A stretch of DNA of 64,000 nt from Lachnospiraceae bacterium (GTDB lineage: Bacteria > Bacillota > Clostridia > Lachnospirales > Lachnospiraceae). Below the pieces are notes generated by a model. That model was not told where the DNA came from. It did no database searches and saw only the letters and a list, made by a program, of their open reading frames with translations. The DNA lies in NCBI GenBank assembly GCA_021772075.1, contig JAETNQ010000008.1, positions 1 to 64,000 on the forward strand, in the 5' to 3' direction. Position 1 is the stretch's first letter; every line of letters begins with the position of its first letter. Positions 1 to 8,647 of this stretch are shown here, in pieces. A program made the translations under genes and the position numbers.

Positions 1-42
1 AGCGAACTGCCGCAAGCCTGATAAAAGTGAAGTGAAATAAAG

Positions 43-97
43 ACTGGAGCAAATCTGTTTCTATCATACAGGTTTGCTCCAGTTTTGTATAGGTACG
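43..97 (+). terminator. Strong intrinsic terminator hairpin downstream of the (leftward) recombinase gene
   Basis: CTGGAGCAAATCTG-loop-CAGGTTTGCTCCAG followed by TTTTGT. Confidence 0.75.
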
Positions 98-347
98 GAC
101 TATCTACCGTTTACGATTCACGGGGGAAAGGAAGACAGAAAAATCGAATAAAGATACAATGCCAAAGGTTTTGTTTAACAGAGCTGTTTGCGGTTTTGTT
201 TGAGAGGAAGGTCCCGAACTCATGTTGTTATTTTGGGAAAGCCTTGATTTTACGGGCTTTCCCGAAGATTTATTATAGCGGGAAATAGGGAAAAGTCAAG
301 TCCCTTCCAGCTATATCAACAGACAGGATTCCCATCTTACATTAATG

Positions 348-496
348 TTATAAAAAATTACGTGTATTATATTTTAAAAGAACTTCTTTCTTTCGGGAAA
401 ATGATACATGGACATATTTTCGGGTAATCGAAATATCAGAATGGCCCAAAAGATCTTGAACACTGCATAAATCAGCCCCATTATTCAGCAATTCAG
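348..496 (-). CDS. 3' exon of tyrosine recombinase (XerC/D-like), C-terminal catalytic part
   Basis: ELLNNGADLCSVQDLLGHSDISITRKYVHV: the LGHxxxxxTxxYxH signature of tyrosine recombinases. It continues the 5' exon at 1165 in frame once the intron is removed. Confidence 0.85.
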
Positions 497-1164
497 ATAG
501 CGATAGGTAAGGTTTTGCGTTTCCGCGCCGCCTTTTCCCCCGCTCCACACCGTACATGATACTTTCGCATCATACGGCGTTCCATCAATAATATATTGAC
601 TAGTGGCCGTCCCTCCGCTGCTTATTATCACAGGTTCATTGGTACCATGCCACCGCTTTCACTGATATAAAAACGGCTTATGAATTATTCCGTTACCGCG
701 TTATAGATGGCAATATCTCTGCGTTATCAGCTTACCACGTTCCGGCATTCCTATCTTTGCATATATTTTTAGGTATCACCTCTGGATTTGGACAACATTT
801 AATACCTGTAATATTAAAAGGCTGTTCATATCGCCCATATTACTTAGCCCTGTACCATTATTCTGCTGCATTTCTGCAGAGAAGCCACCCGTTATCAGTG
901 ATTTGTCCGTGCAAGCACATACTTACCATGAATATTTTATAGACCACCAGCTTATTAGCAACAGAGATTTCGTGGCAATTTGCCTTACGGTTGCTGTCAG
1001 CCGACTTTACCGAGCTTAAAACATATGGGAAATTGCCTTCTTGATGCTTTTCGGAGATTATGGATGAACCTTTCGGGCGTTACTCCTTCATTTGTTCATT
1101 CGGAATGTCAGTTCTACTATGTAAAAATAGTGTGCTGCCTTTTAAGCAGCAAACGTGTCGACAC
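497..1164 (-). mobile_element. ORF-less group II intron (668 nt) inserted in the tyrosine recombinase gene
   Basis: Minus strand starts GTGTCGAC. Contains GCCGGAACGTGGTAAGCTG, GTGAAAGCGGTGG and GGAGGGACGGCCACTAGT blocks, a domain V-like hairpin (ACGCCGTATGATGCGAAAGTATCATGTACGGTGT, about 546-583) and a domain VI-like stem, ending CTAT. Excision restores HTFATELLNNGAD in frame. Confidence 0.82.
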
Positions 1165-1951
1165 TGGCGAATGTATGGCGCAAATAATGGGGAGTAGCTT
1201 CAGGGGTGATATTGGAAAGCTTTCTATATTTGTAGAAAATATTTTCGATACCATATATGGAAATAGCGTACCCATATTTATTAATAAATAATAAATTACA
1301 ATGAGGGTTCAGCAAAGGCCGAAGCCTTATCCAATTGGACAGTTCCTGGACTACTTCAGAAGAAGATATAAATAAAATTCGCTCTTTTTGTCCTTTTCCC
1401 CGAATTAACAGAGTGTTTGTTGACGCTTGGTAATCCTGCAGGCGAAGAAGGGAAATCTCGCCAATTCGCATTCCGGTGCAGATCAGCAGATCAATAATGG
1501 CCAAGTTGCGTGCAGCTATCAGAGCATGATAACCATTTTGATTAGCAAGGTCTTTCTTGACGGCGGAAATTAAAGAAATAAGTTCTTGCTTTTGCAAAAC
1601 TTTAGGAAGTGTGTATTCTCTGTTGGTTTTGCATGTGAAAGAACGGAATGGATTGTCTGAAATGGAGCAGGATGCTTCCAGACTGTTAAAGAACTTATGC
1701 AGGGTAATAAATCTTCTTTTGATCGTGGAAGACTTCAGGCGTTCTGCATGCATGAGTCTTTGAAGATAAGAATTAAGTAATTGGGGAAAACTGTCAATTT
1801 CGATATTAGGGGGGAATGAAGAAAGGAATTTTTGAAATTGACGTAAATCACAAGTATAAGACTTCCTGCTATAGGAAGAAAGATCAGCTGCATTTGTGAT
1901 TTGAATTTGATAATGTCCTAAATGAAATAAAAGTTTTTGATAAGTCAAATA
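1165..1951 (-). CDS. 5' exon of tyrosine recombinase / integrase (core-binding domain and most of catalytic domain)
   Basis: ORF 1142..1963: TGMRIGEISLL and HYLRHTFA motifs; probable TTG start after GGAGG RBS; the ORF then runs into intron sequence. Confidence 0.85.
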
Positions 1952-2008
1952 TAACACCTCCAATTTTGAAATATGATTATTTGCATTGTATTATAACAGA
2001 AAAAAGGA

Positions 2009-2037
2009 TTGCAAATAAACGGGAAATATATCATAAT
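2009..2037 (+). promoter_or_regulatory. Sigma70-type promoter reading into the invertible segment
   Basis: TTGCAA (2009-2014), 17-nt spacer, CATAAT (2032-2037); 11 bp upstream of left inverted repeat. Confidence 0.55.
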
Positions 2038-2048
2038 AAAGGATGTAA

Positions 2049-2085
2049 AAATAATAATTTGTTATTTGGAGGTTGTATGAATAGC
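2049..2085 (+). repeat. Left copy of perfect 37-bp inverted repeat (contains RBS and ATG)
   Basis: AAATAATAATTTGTTATTTGGAGGTTGTATGAATAGC, identical to the reverse complement of 3709-3745. Confidence 0.97.
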
Positions 2086-2163
2086 AAATTACAGATTTGT
2101 TGCAAAAAAATACAGCCCATAAGTGAGCTGCATTCATTAAAGTTATTTAATATGATGCAATAA
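2077..2163 (+). CDS. 28-aa ORF starting in the left inverted repeat (decoy ORF in current orientation)
   Basis: ATG in IR after GGAGG; MNSKLQICCKKIQPISELHSLKLFNMMQ. Confidence 0.4.
   Translation: MNSKLQICCKKIQPISELHSLKLFNMMQ
2104..2130 (-). terminator. Terminator of pentapeptide-repeat gene, lying inside the invertible segment
   Basis: Minus strand CAGCTC-ACTTAT-GGGCTG followed by TATTTTTTT. Confidence 0.6.
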
Positions 2164-3717
2164 TGTGGCTTCAATCCCATATTTTGATAATAACTGGTTT
2201 TTAATTTCAAGCTGTGCTTGTAAATCTTCTATAATATAACGAGATACTTCGTTCAGCTGTTTTTGCTGTTCATTTAATAGCTTTTGTTGTTCATTAATTT
2301 GATCCTGCTGTGTTCGAATCAACGATAATGAGGTGTTTTCAAACCCCTCTATAATATTGGAGTCAGGAGATGGATTCCGTTTCTCTTTTTGCTTTGAAGA
2401 AAACTGTCCGAATAGGCTGATACAATTATTTACAAATGATGTTACCGCATCTAACGGGGAAAATACCGCATTTATACTGTTTAAAACAGCCATCACTATG
2501 GGCCATTCCCCAATCATGGTATAAATAATTTCCCATGGACACTGGTGCTTCATTTCAATATTATATGTAATATTCCCTGCGCCAATAGCATCAAATAACT
2601 GTTCAATTTCACCAATAAGCAAGCCCAGCTTCTGGGAATCGGTATTTTCAATATTTGTTTGCAGGCGAAGTTCCAAAGTTGTTTTTTGCGAATCATTAAA
2701 TAGCAATAAATTCCGTATTGTACCAAGATGGATAAAATAGCTTTTCTTTTCAAACTCTGTCATAGGGCCAAAAGCAGTTGCGTCATAAATTCGATCATAA
2801 ATCGCCTGTAACTGTTCATTGGTAAAAATATGTCCATCCGCAGCGAGCTTGCATAAAAATTTCAACATGCGGAAATCTTTCTTCCGGGCAGCATTTTCAA
2901 TGCCCCTCCTGATAGTTTCATAAGCATGAAGCAAGTCGCCGCATGCCAGATAAATATTTGCAATAGGAAAATATTCTTCATAATGCTTAAAATAACTGAT
3001 TATATCCGGCAATAGCTGCTTATATTGGTCTGGATATAAAACAGGTCCGTTTTTCGTATCCGGCCCAATGTATACATCCTCATTTGTATGAAGGAAATAA
3101 TCTATTCCTCCAAAGACATAAGGAAGCTGGTAAAAAGGAAGAGAAACATGTTCCATATGAACTTGGGCAAATTCGGAGAAACATAAATTCAAATCACATA
3201 ATTCTACATTTTTAAAAGTGCAGTTACTAAATTTACTATTTTCTACCGTGGACATAGAGATAGTTACATCCTCAAATTTGGAATGATCAAAGGAAACGCT
3301 ATCCAATGTAGAATTTGAAATTTGAATTCCTCTGAATTCACAGTTTGAGAAATTTGAAAAACTAAAGTTAGTACCGATAAACGGCCTATATATATTATTA
3401 ACAAAATGACAGGAATCAAAATTACAATATTCTACATTTGTATGCTTATATTTGATATTTATAAAATCAGTCCGAACACATCGGGAATCGGCAAAAATAG
3501 CATTCGTAAAATCAGAATCGTTTACAGTACAGCCAACCAGACGAGAGCGGCGCAAATCTTCTGCAATATAATTGCCGGGAGGTATCGTAATATTTTCCGC
3601 ATTTTTAAAAACAGAAGAAAATATTGGCATGCTATATCCGCAATCTTTAATATGCTTTAAACTATTTTCAAAGTCTAGACTATCGCTTGGCAGAAATGGG
3701 TTTTGATAGCTATTCAT
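2143..3717 (-). CDS. Pentapeptide-repeat protein with C-terminal hydrophobic segment and coiled coil
   Basis: N-terminal A/C(N/D)(F/L)xx-type repeats (DFTNAIFADSRCVRTDFIN..., FSNCEFRGIQISNSTLDSVSFDHSKFEDV). Start in the right inverted repeat (RBS GGAGG, ATG 3717-3715). C-terminal QQKLLNEQQKQLNE coiled coil. Confidence 0.8.
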   Translation of the reverse strand: MNSYQNPFLPSDSLDFENSLKHIKDCGYSMPIFSSVFKNAENITIPPGNYIAEDLRRSRLVGCTVNDSDFTNAIFADSRCVRTDFINIKYKHTNVEYCNFDSCHFVNNIYRPFIGTNFSFSNFSNCEFRGIQISNSTLDSVSFDHSKFEDVTISMSTVENSKFSNCTFKNVELCDLNLCFSEFAQVHMEHVSLPFYQLPYVFGGIDYFLHTNEDVYIGPDTKNGPVLYPDQYKQLLPDIISYFKHYEEYFPIANIYLACGDLLHAYETIRRGIENAARKKDFRMLKFLCKLAADGHIFTNEQLQAIYDRIYDATAFGPMTEFEKKSYFIHLGTIRNLLLFNDSQKTTLELRLQTNIENTDSQKLGLLIGEIEQLFDAIGAGNITYNIEMKHQCPWEIIYTMIGEWPIVMAVLNSINAVFSPLDAVTSFVNNCISLFGQFSSKQKEKRNPSPDSNIIEGFENTSLSLIRTQQDQINEQQKLLNEQQKQLNEVSRYIIEDLQAQLEIKNQLLSKYGIEATLLHHIK

Positions 3718-3745
3718 ACAACCTCCAAATAACAAATTATTATTT
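3709..3745 (-). repeat. Right copy of perfect 37-bp inverted repeat (contains RBS and ATG of pentapeptide gene)
   Basis: Reverse complement identical to 2049-2085. Confidence 0.97.
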
Positions 3746-3769
3746 GGCTGTGAGAAAGGGGCAGATTAT

Positions 3770-4888
3770 ATGGATGAAATATTAAGTAAAATTAATATAA
3801 GGTTGAGAAGGTTTAAACCGATTATGCGGAAAGGAGCCAACTATACAACCTGGATGGAAAATAAAGTATTGCAAGTGACGTATAAAAGCAGGGGATGCCG
3901 CAATTCGGCGTTAGGAAGCTGCCTGATGTGCGATTATGGAGCAGGAAGAAATTTGAATCTGGAAGAATGCACGCAAATCCTTCCGGAGGTTCTTTTGAGA
4001 GAAACAGGACATATTGAGGAACTGATATTGAATACATATGGAAGTTTCCTGGACGAATATGAAATTCCGAAAGAAAACCGGCATGCGGTTTTAATGCAGG
4101 TTGCAGAAACAAAGATCCCATATATTACTTTTGAAACACACTATAAAACAGTAACAAAAGAGTGTATTGAAGAAATTCAAAGAGTGATTGGGGATAGGGA
4201 TATTGCATATGAAATGGGATTGGAATCGGTAAATCCTTATGTGCTGCATAATTGTTTGAATAAGGATATCAATCTGGAAGAGTTGAAAGAATGTATCCGG
4301 TTAATTCACAATTACCATCATGCCGTAATTTTTAATATCTTATACGGAAGTCCATTTTTAAGTGAAAGGCATCAAATGGAAGATGTGCTGCAGTCAATTC
4401 AATGGGCATATGAACAGGATGTGGAGGTAATCGTGCTTTTTCCTGTAAACATAAAGCCGTTTACAGCATTGGAGCATTTATACCGGGGCGGGTTTTACCA
4501 GCCGGTTTCCCATTGGGGGTTTATAAAATTATTGGATGCTGTTCCAGAGAACATTTTAAACAGAATTAGTATTGCATGGTATGGAAATCGTGAGATTAAA
4601 TACGATAGTTATGATTTTGCCCCCGTTCTGCCAATCTCATGCAAAGTGTGCCATGAGGCCATTATGGAATTTTATAAAAATTTTATTAAAAACAGGGATA
4701 TGCAGCATAGAAAAGAGTTGTTGGGAAAAATGATGTCCCAACCTTTTGAGTGCGGATGCAGAAACCATGCATTGGATGCGTTAACCCACCCGGCAGTATC
4801 CGAAGACTTTCGTTCGGAGGCATTGGAATATTTAAAGAAAACGGTATTAAAGGATGGAAAGTATGCGATACCATGGAAAGAATATTGA
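3770..4888 (+). CDS. Radical SAM protein (RaSEA/TIGR01210-like)
   Basis: SRGCRNSALGSCLMCDYG: C-x7-C-x2-C radical SAM cluster; MGLESVNP motif. Confidence 0.75.
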   Translation: MDEILSKINIRLRRFKPIMRKGANYTTWMENKVLQVTYKSRGCRNSALGSCLMCDYGAGRNLNLEECTQILPEVLLRETGHIEELILNTYGSFLDEYEIPKENRHAVLMQVAETKIPYITFETHYKTVTKECIEEIQRVIGDRDIAYEMGLESVNPYVLHNCLNKDINLEELKECIRLIHNYHHAVIFNILYGSPFLSERHQMEDVLQSIQWAYEQDVEVIVLFPVNIKPFTALEHLYRGGFYQPVSHWGFIKLLDAVPENILNRISIAWYGNREIKYDSYDFAPVLPISCKVCHEAIMEFYKNFIKNRDMQHRKELLGKMMSQPFECGCRNHALDALTHPAVSEDFRSEALEYLKKTVLKDGKYAIPWKEY

Positions 4889-5750
4889 TACTTTTGAGAA
4901 TGCGCTATCTATGCTTTATAGAAACAGCGGTTATATACCGGAAAAGCATGCGGACTGCATTTCAGGGAGGGCGTTTGTCTTTAAAGCAGAGCAGAATGAC
5001 TTGAAAAATTGGTTGTCATCGGGAGTGGCTGTGGATGATGCAGTACGGAAGGTTGCCGCATATAATAATCTTTTACAAGAAACGGATATTTTTTATAGTA
5101 TAGAGGACTGCTGCCGGGCAATGGAATGGGGATGCTTCCTTGGGCCGGTAGATATTCTGGCGCAGGATGATATACAATCATTTTATTATAACGGGAAAAG
5201 AAGATATTTATATGTTTGCGGACAAAAGGACGGGATATATGCTGTTCATGATCCTGAAGGATTTCCGCTAAGATTATATAGAAAGGAAGAATTGCTGCAA
5301 GAATATGATCTGAGCCAAAGCATAGCGGTAAGGATGCGTTCTGGCGGCTGCCAGAAAAAGAAGGCGCTTATAGCCGATGTCATCAGATATCAGCTGATTC
5401 ATAGAAGGTCTAAAGAGAATTGGGATCTTGAAGGCGACATGGGAAGCTGGCTGTATTCCGGGGGAGGAAGAAAAAAGGATCTGGCATTGCAATTTGGATG
5501 GAACTTATATCTGCACCAGATATGGAAAATTGTACAGATCCTTGAGACGGAGGGGCTGGGCGCAGAAGTATTTTGTGAGAAGCTGGAATATATGCTGGAA
5601 AAACTATATGGTTATGTATGGAAAGGAAACATGCTGGAGATTTTATTGTGGAGGAATAATTTTTGGAAATGCATGGAAGAGGCTGTGGGGATGGATGATA
5701 AATGGGGAGCAAGGGGCGAGGGGCATGATGCTGGAAGTAATGGACAGTGA
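4854..5750 (+). CDS. BtrH/C39-like protein, probably catalytically degenerate
   Basis: Aligns by eye to the 8632..9552 product around ENALSMLYRNSG and DGIYAVHDPEGFPL...RKEEL; overlaps upstream gene. Confidence 0.45.
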   Translation: MESMRYHGKNIDTFENALSMLYRNSGYIPEKHADCISGRAFVFKAEQNDLKNWLSSGVAVDDAVRKVAAYNNLLQETDIFYSIEDCCRAMEWGCFLGPVDILAQDDIQSFYYNGKRRYLYVCGQKDGIYAVHDPEGFPLRLYRKEELLQEYDLSQSIAVRMRSGGCQKKKALIADVIRYQLIHRRSKENWDLEGDMGSWLYSGGGRKKDLALQFGWNLYLHQIWKIVQILETEGLGAEVFCEKLEYMLEKLYGYVWKGNMLEILLWRNNFWKCMEEAVGMDDKWGARGEGHDAGSNGQ

Positions 5751-6891
5751 ACAACAGGAGAAAATAAAAAGCAATACGCCGTGTTATGTATTTGATGAGC
5801 GGCATTTTTATGAAACTATTCGCCAACTGCGGGATGAATGCGGACAGGGAGTAAATATCTGCTTTTCTATAAAAAGCAATCCATGGCTGGCACCGTATAT
5901 AGAACATTATGTTGATCAGGTGGAGGTTTGTTCGGAGGGAGAATTGGAATTGTGTGAAAGAGCCGGCATCAATATGGGATGTATTTTGGCAGGAGGTGTC
6001 AGCAAAAGTCTCAGAGAACTTGTACATATGATTAGGGCAGGGGTTGGAATGATTTCCATTGAATCCAGGCTTCAGTTGGAGTTGCTGGAACAGGCTTGCA
6101 GACAAGAGGAGAGTAGCTGCCGCTGTCTCCTGCGGGTTTCCAGCGGCAATCAATTTGGGATGCCGATAAAAGAAATTAAAAAAATTTTATCAGAAAGAAA
6201 AGAAACTTCTTTGGTACGCTTCGCAGGTCTGCATTACTATAGCGGAACCCAGAAAAGGTCGGCGAATGAGATTTTGAAAGAAATGGATGCCTTGGAAACG
6301 TTTGCAGATGAAATAGGAAGCTGTTTTGACAAGCAACCATTCATTATGGAATATGGGCCGGGGATAGGATATCCTTATTTTATAACAGATAAAAAGGAAT
6401 ATCATCGGGAAATAATCCGGACGATTTCCAAGCGCTGCTCCCGATGGGCGGAAAAATACCATTTTGTGTTTGAAGCAGGACGGATCTGCGCTTCGGAGGC
6501 AGGGGATTATATTACAAAGGTCGTGGATATAAAAAGAAATGAAGGAAAACTTTTTTATATAGTGGATGGGGGATGCCACCAATTAAAATATTATAATCAG
6601 TCGAATGGCTACAGAATACCGTATTTTGATGTGATCCATATAGAAAAAAGAACGAGGGGAAAGGCGGCTGCGACGGTAAATGGTTCTTTGTGTACAGCGG
6701 GAGATGTTTTGATGCGGGATGCAGAACTTGAAGAATGCGATATTGGAGACTTATTTGTATTCCATAATGTCGGCGCATATTCTTCAACAGAAGCAATGGC
6801 GCTTTTTTTAAGCAGAAAATATCCAGGCATTTTTGTTTGGGAGCAGAACCGGGAATTAAAGCAGATATTTCAGGGCAGGGTACTGCTTTGA
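5725..6891 (+). CDS. Fold-type III PLP decarboxylase (DAPDC/BtrK-like)
   Basis: PCYVFDERHFYETI, CFSIKSNPWLAPYI (PLP lysine), EVCSEGELELCERAG, GLHYYSGTQ, FEAGRICASEAGDYITKVVDIK; C-terminal DVLMRDAELEECDIGD. Confidence 0.85.
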   Translation: MMLEVMDSEQQEKIKSNTPCYVFDERHFYETIRQLRDECGQGVNICFSIKSNPWLAPYIEHYVDQVEVCSEGELELCERAGINMGCILAGGVSKSLRELVHMIRAGVGMISIESRLQLELLEQACRQEESSCRCLLRVSSGNQFGMPIKEIKKILSERKETSLVRFAGLHYYSGTQKRSANEILKEMDALETFADEIGSCFDKQPFIMEYGPGIGYPYFITDKKEYHREIIRTISKRCSRWAEKYHFVFEAGRICASEAGDYITKVVDIKRNEGKLFYIVDGGCHQLKYYNQSNGYRIPYFDVIHIEKRTRGKAAATVNGSLCTAGDVLMRDAELEECDIGDLFVFHNVGAYSSTEAMALFLSRKYPGIFVWEQNRELKQIFQGRVLL

Positions 6892-6924
6892 GAAATGCAC
6901 CAGAAAGATAAGAGGAGGATAGAA

Positions 6925-7212
6925 ATGAGAAAACGAATAGAGAAAAAGGTATTGGAGTTAGTGTATGAAACGATTGATAAAGGCGAAGATGTGCCTGGAG
7001 ATGTATTGGCGGATAGAGAGTCCATGTTAATGGATCTGGGATATGATTCTATTTCTATGATTCATCTTCAAGTGGAAATAGAAGATGAGTTCCGCTTCAT
7101 GTTTGATCCGGTAGAAGATGATTTTGAAGAAATTTTTTCTACGGTGGGCAAGTTGTGCGATTATGTGGTTCAGCGTGTAAAATCAGAAAAAAGCTGGCCG
7201 GGAATGGGGTGA
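6925..7212 (+). CDS. Acyl/peptidyl carrier protein
   Basis: LMDLGYDSISMIHLQVEIEDEF: phosphopantetheine DS motif; RBS GGAGG upstream of 6925. Confidence 0.85.
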   Translation: MRKRIEKKVLELVYETIDKGEDVPGDVLADRESMLMDLGYDSISMIHLQVEIEDEFRFMFDPVEDDFEEIFSTVGKLCDYVVQRVKSEKSWPGMG

Positions 7213-7219
7213 TGGCTGA

Positions 7220-8647
7220 ATGCTTTATCATCTGCTGATGGGAGGGAAGGAGGATTCAGAAAGGACGGCTCTCCATATTAAACGGGAAAAATATACTTTC
7301 TGTGAACTGCATAGATGGGCAAAAGCCTTTTCTGTATTTTTGCAAAATAAAGGGATTAGACAGGGAGACAGGGTTGCGATTATTGCTAATGTAAATATTG
7401 ATACAGTTATTGCAATTCTAGGCTGCATCTTTTACGGTGCAGTCTTTGTTCCGATAGATGCAAGATTTTATAAAGAAAACGATTGCCGGATTGCGAAGGA
7501 AATTGAAGCAAAGCTTATAATAAATGGTCTTCCGCAAGAACTAATGAAAAGCAGCATGTCGTATGAAAATAGAATCAGGGAAAGGATGAATGAGAAAGCA
7601 CAGGTTTACATTTTATATACATCTGGTTCAACAAGCAGGCCTAAAGGTATAATAGCATGTGTGCGGCAGGTGGTGTTCTGTATAGAGAAGATTAATTTAA
7701 GGCTGCAAAATGGTACGGAGGATAAGATTTTGTGTGCGATTCCACTTTCCTTTGATTATGGATTATATCAAATATTTCTATCTTTGGCTTCCGGATCAGA
7801 GTTATACTTGGAGGATGGCAGGGTTTTACAACATCTTCCGGGAATTTTGCAAAAGGAGGGTATCACTGCGTTTCCAGCCGTTCCGTCTATGCTCGCCTTG
7901 CTATGCCGTGCAAAGCTTTTGCAAAGAGTAAAGCTGCCTTGTCTGCGCTATATTTGTTGGACAGGGGATCGGTTAAGCCTGCGGATCGTTGAAGAACTCC
8001 ATAGCGTTTTTCCAGATGTGGAACTTTTGCCGATGTATGGCTTGACAGAATGCAAACGAGTATCCATCATGCCGTTGAATTGTTATGAAAAAACAAAAAG
8101 GGGTTCCTGTGGATTGCCGTTGGATGACGTTCAAGTATGTTTGCAGAATGTGGACAGTAATAGGGTGGGAGAACTCATTGTAATTGGTGAAAATGTAATG
8201 GAAGCTATTGGAAAAGATGAAACATTTTCTATAGATCCAATGACAGGACAAAGAATGTTGAAAACAGGCGATCTGTTTTTTATAGATGAGGATGGTTTTT
8301 TATATTTTTACGGCCGTAAAAAAAGAATGATTAAATCTAATGGTTTTCGAATAGGAAATGCACAGATTGAAGGAATACTGGAAGTATTAGAAAGCGTATC
8401 GGAAGTCCGTATCGAAGGAATACCTGACGATGTATCAGGGGAGAGGATCGGCGCTGCTATTTTTGGCAACGAAGAAGCATTTCAGCAGGAATATGAGGGA
8501 ATAAAAGATAGCATATCCACTTTGTTGAGACCCCAGGTTTTTTACTTCAGCAGGAAGCCGTTGCCTAAAAATAAAAATGGAAAGTTTGACGATAAAAAGA
8601 TCAGCAGGATTCTTGCTGAAAGAGGGAGCAAATGGAACGGGAAATAA
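7220..8647 (+). CDS. Adenylate-forming enzyme (stand-alone NRPS-type A domain)
   Basis: VYILYTSGSTSRPKGI, MYGLTEC, KTGDLFFIDEDGFLYFYGRKKRMIKSNGFRIG, LPKNKNGKFD. Confidence 0.9.
   Translation: MLYHLLMGGKEDSERTALHIKREKYTFCELHRWAKAFSVFLQNKGIRQGDRVAIIANVNIDTVIAILGCIFYGAVFVPIDARFYKENDCRIAKEIEAKLIINGLPQELMKSSMSYENRIRERMNEKAQVYILYTSGSTSRPKGIIACVRQVVFCIEKINLRLQNGTEDKILCAIPLSFDYGLYQIFLSLASGSELYLEDGRVLQHLPGILQKEGITAFPAVPSMLALLCRAKLLQRVKLPCLRYICWTGDRLSLRIVEELHSVFPDVELLPMYGLTECKRVSIMPLNCYEKTKRGSCGLPLDDVQVCLQNVDSNRVGELIVIGENVMEAIGKDETFSIDPMTGQRMLKTGDLFFIDEDGFLYFYGRKKRMIKSNGFRIGNAQIEGILEVLESVSEVRIEGIPDDVSGERIGAAIFGNEEAFQQEYEGIKDSISTLLRPQVFYFSRKPLPKNKNGKFDDKKISRILAERGSKWNGK

Noticed and set aside
85-288. 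Small ORF 85..288 at the window start
   Set aside because: Overlaps a terminator hairpin, no RBS or homologous motif recognised.
757-1291. Plus-strand ORFs 757..942 and 980..1291
   Set aside because: Lie inside the group II intron and antisense to the recombinase exon; non-coding ribozyme sequence explains them.
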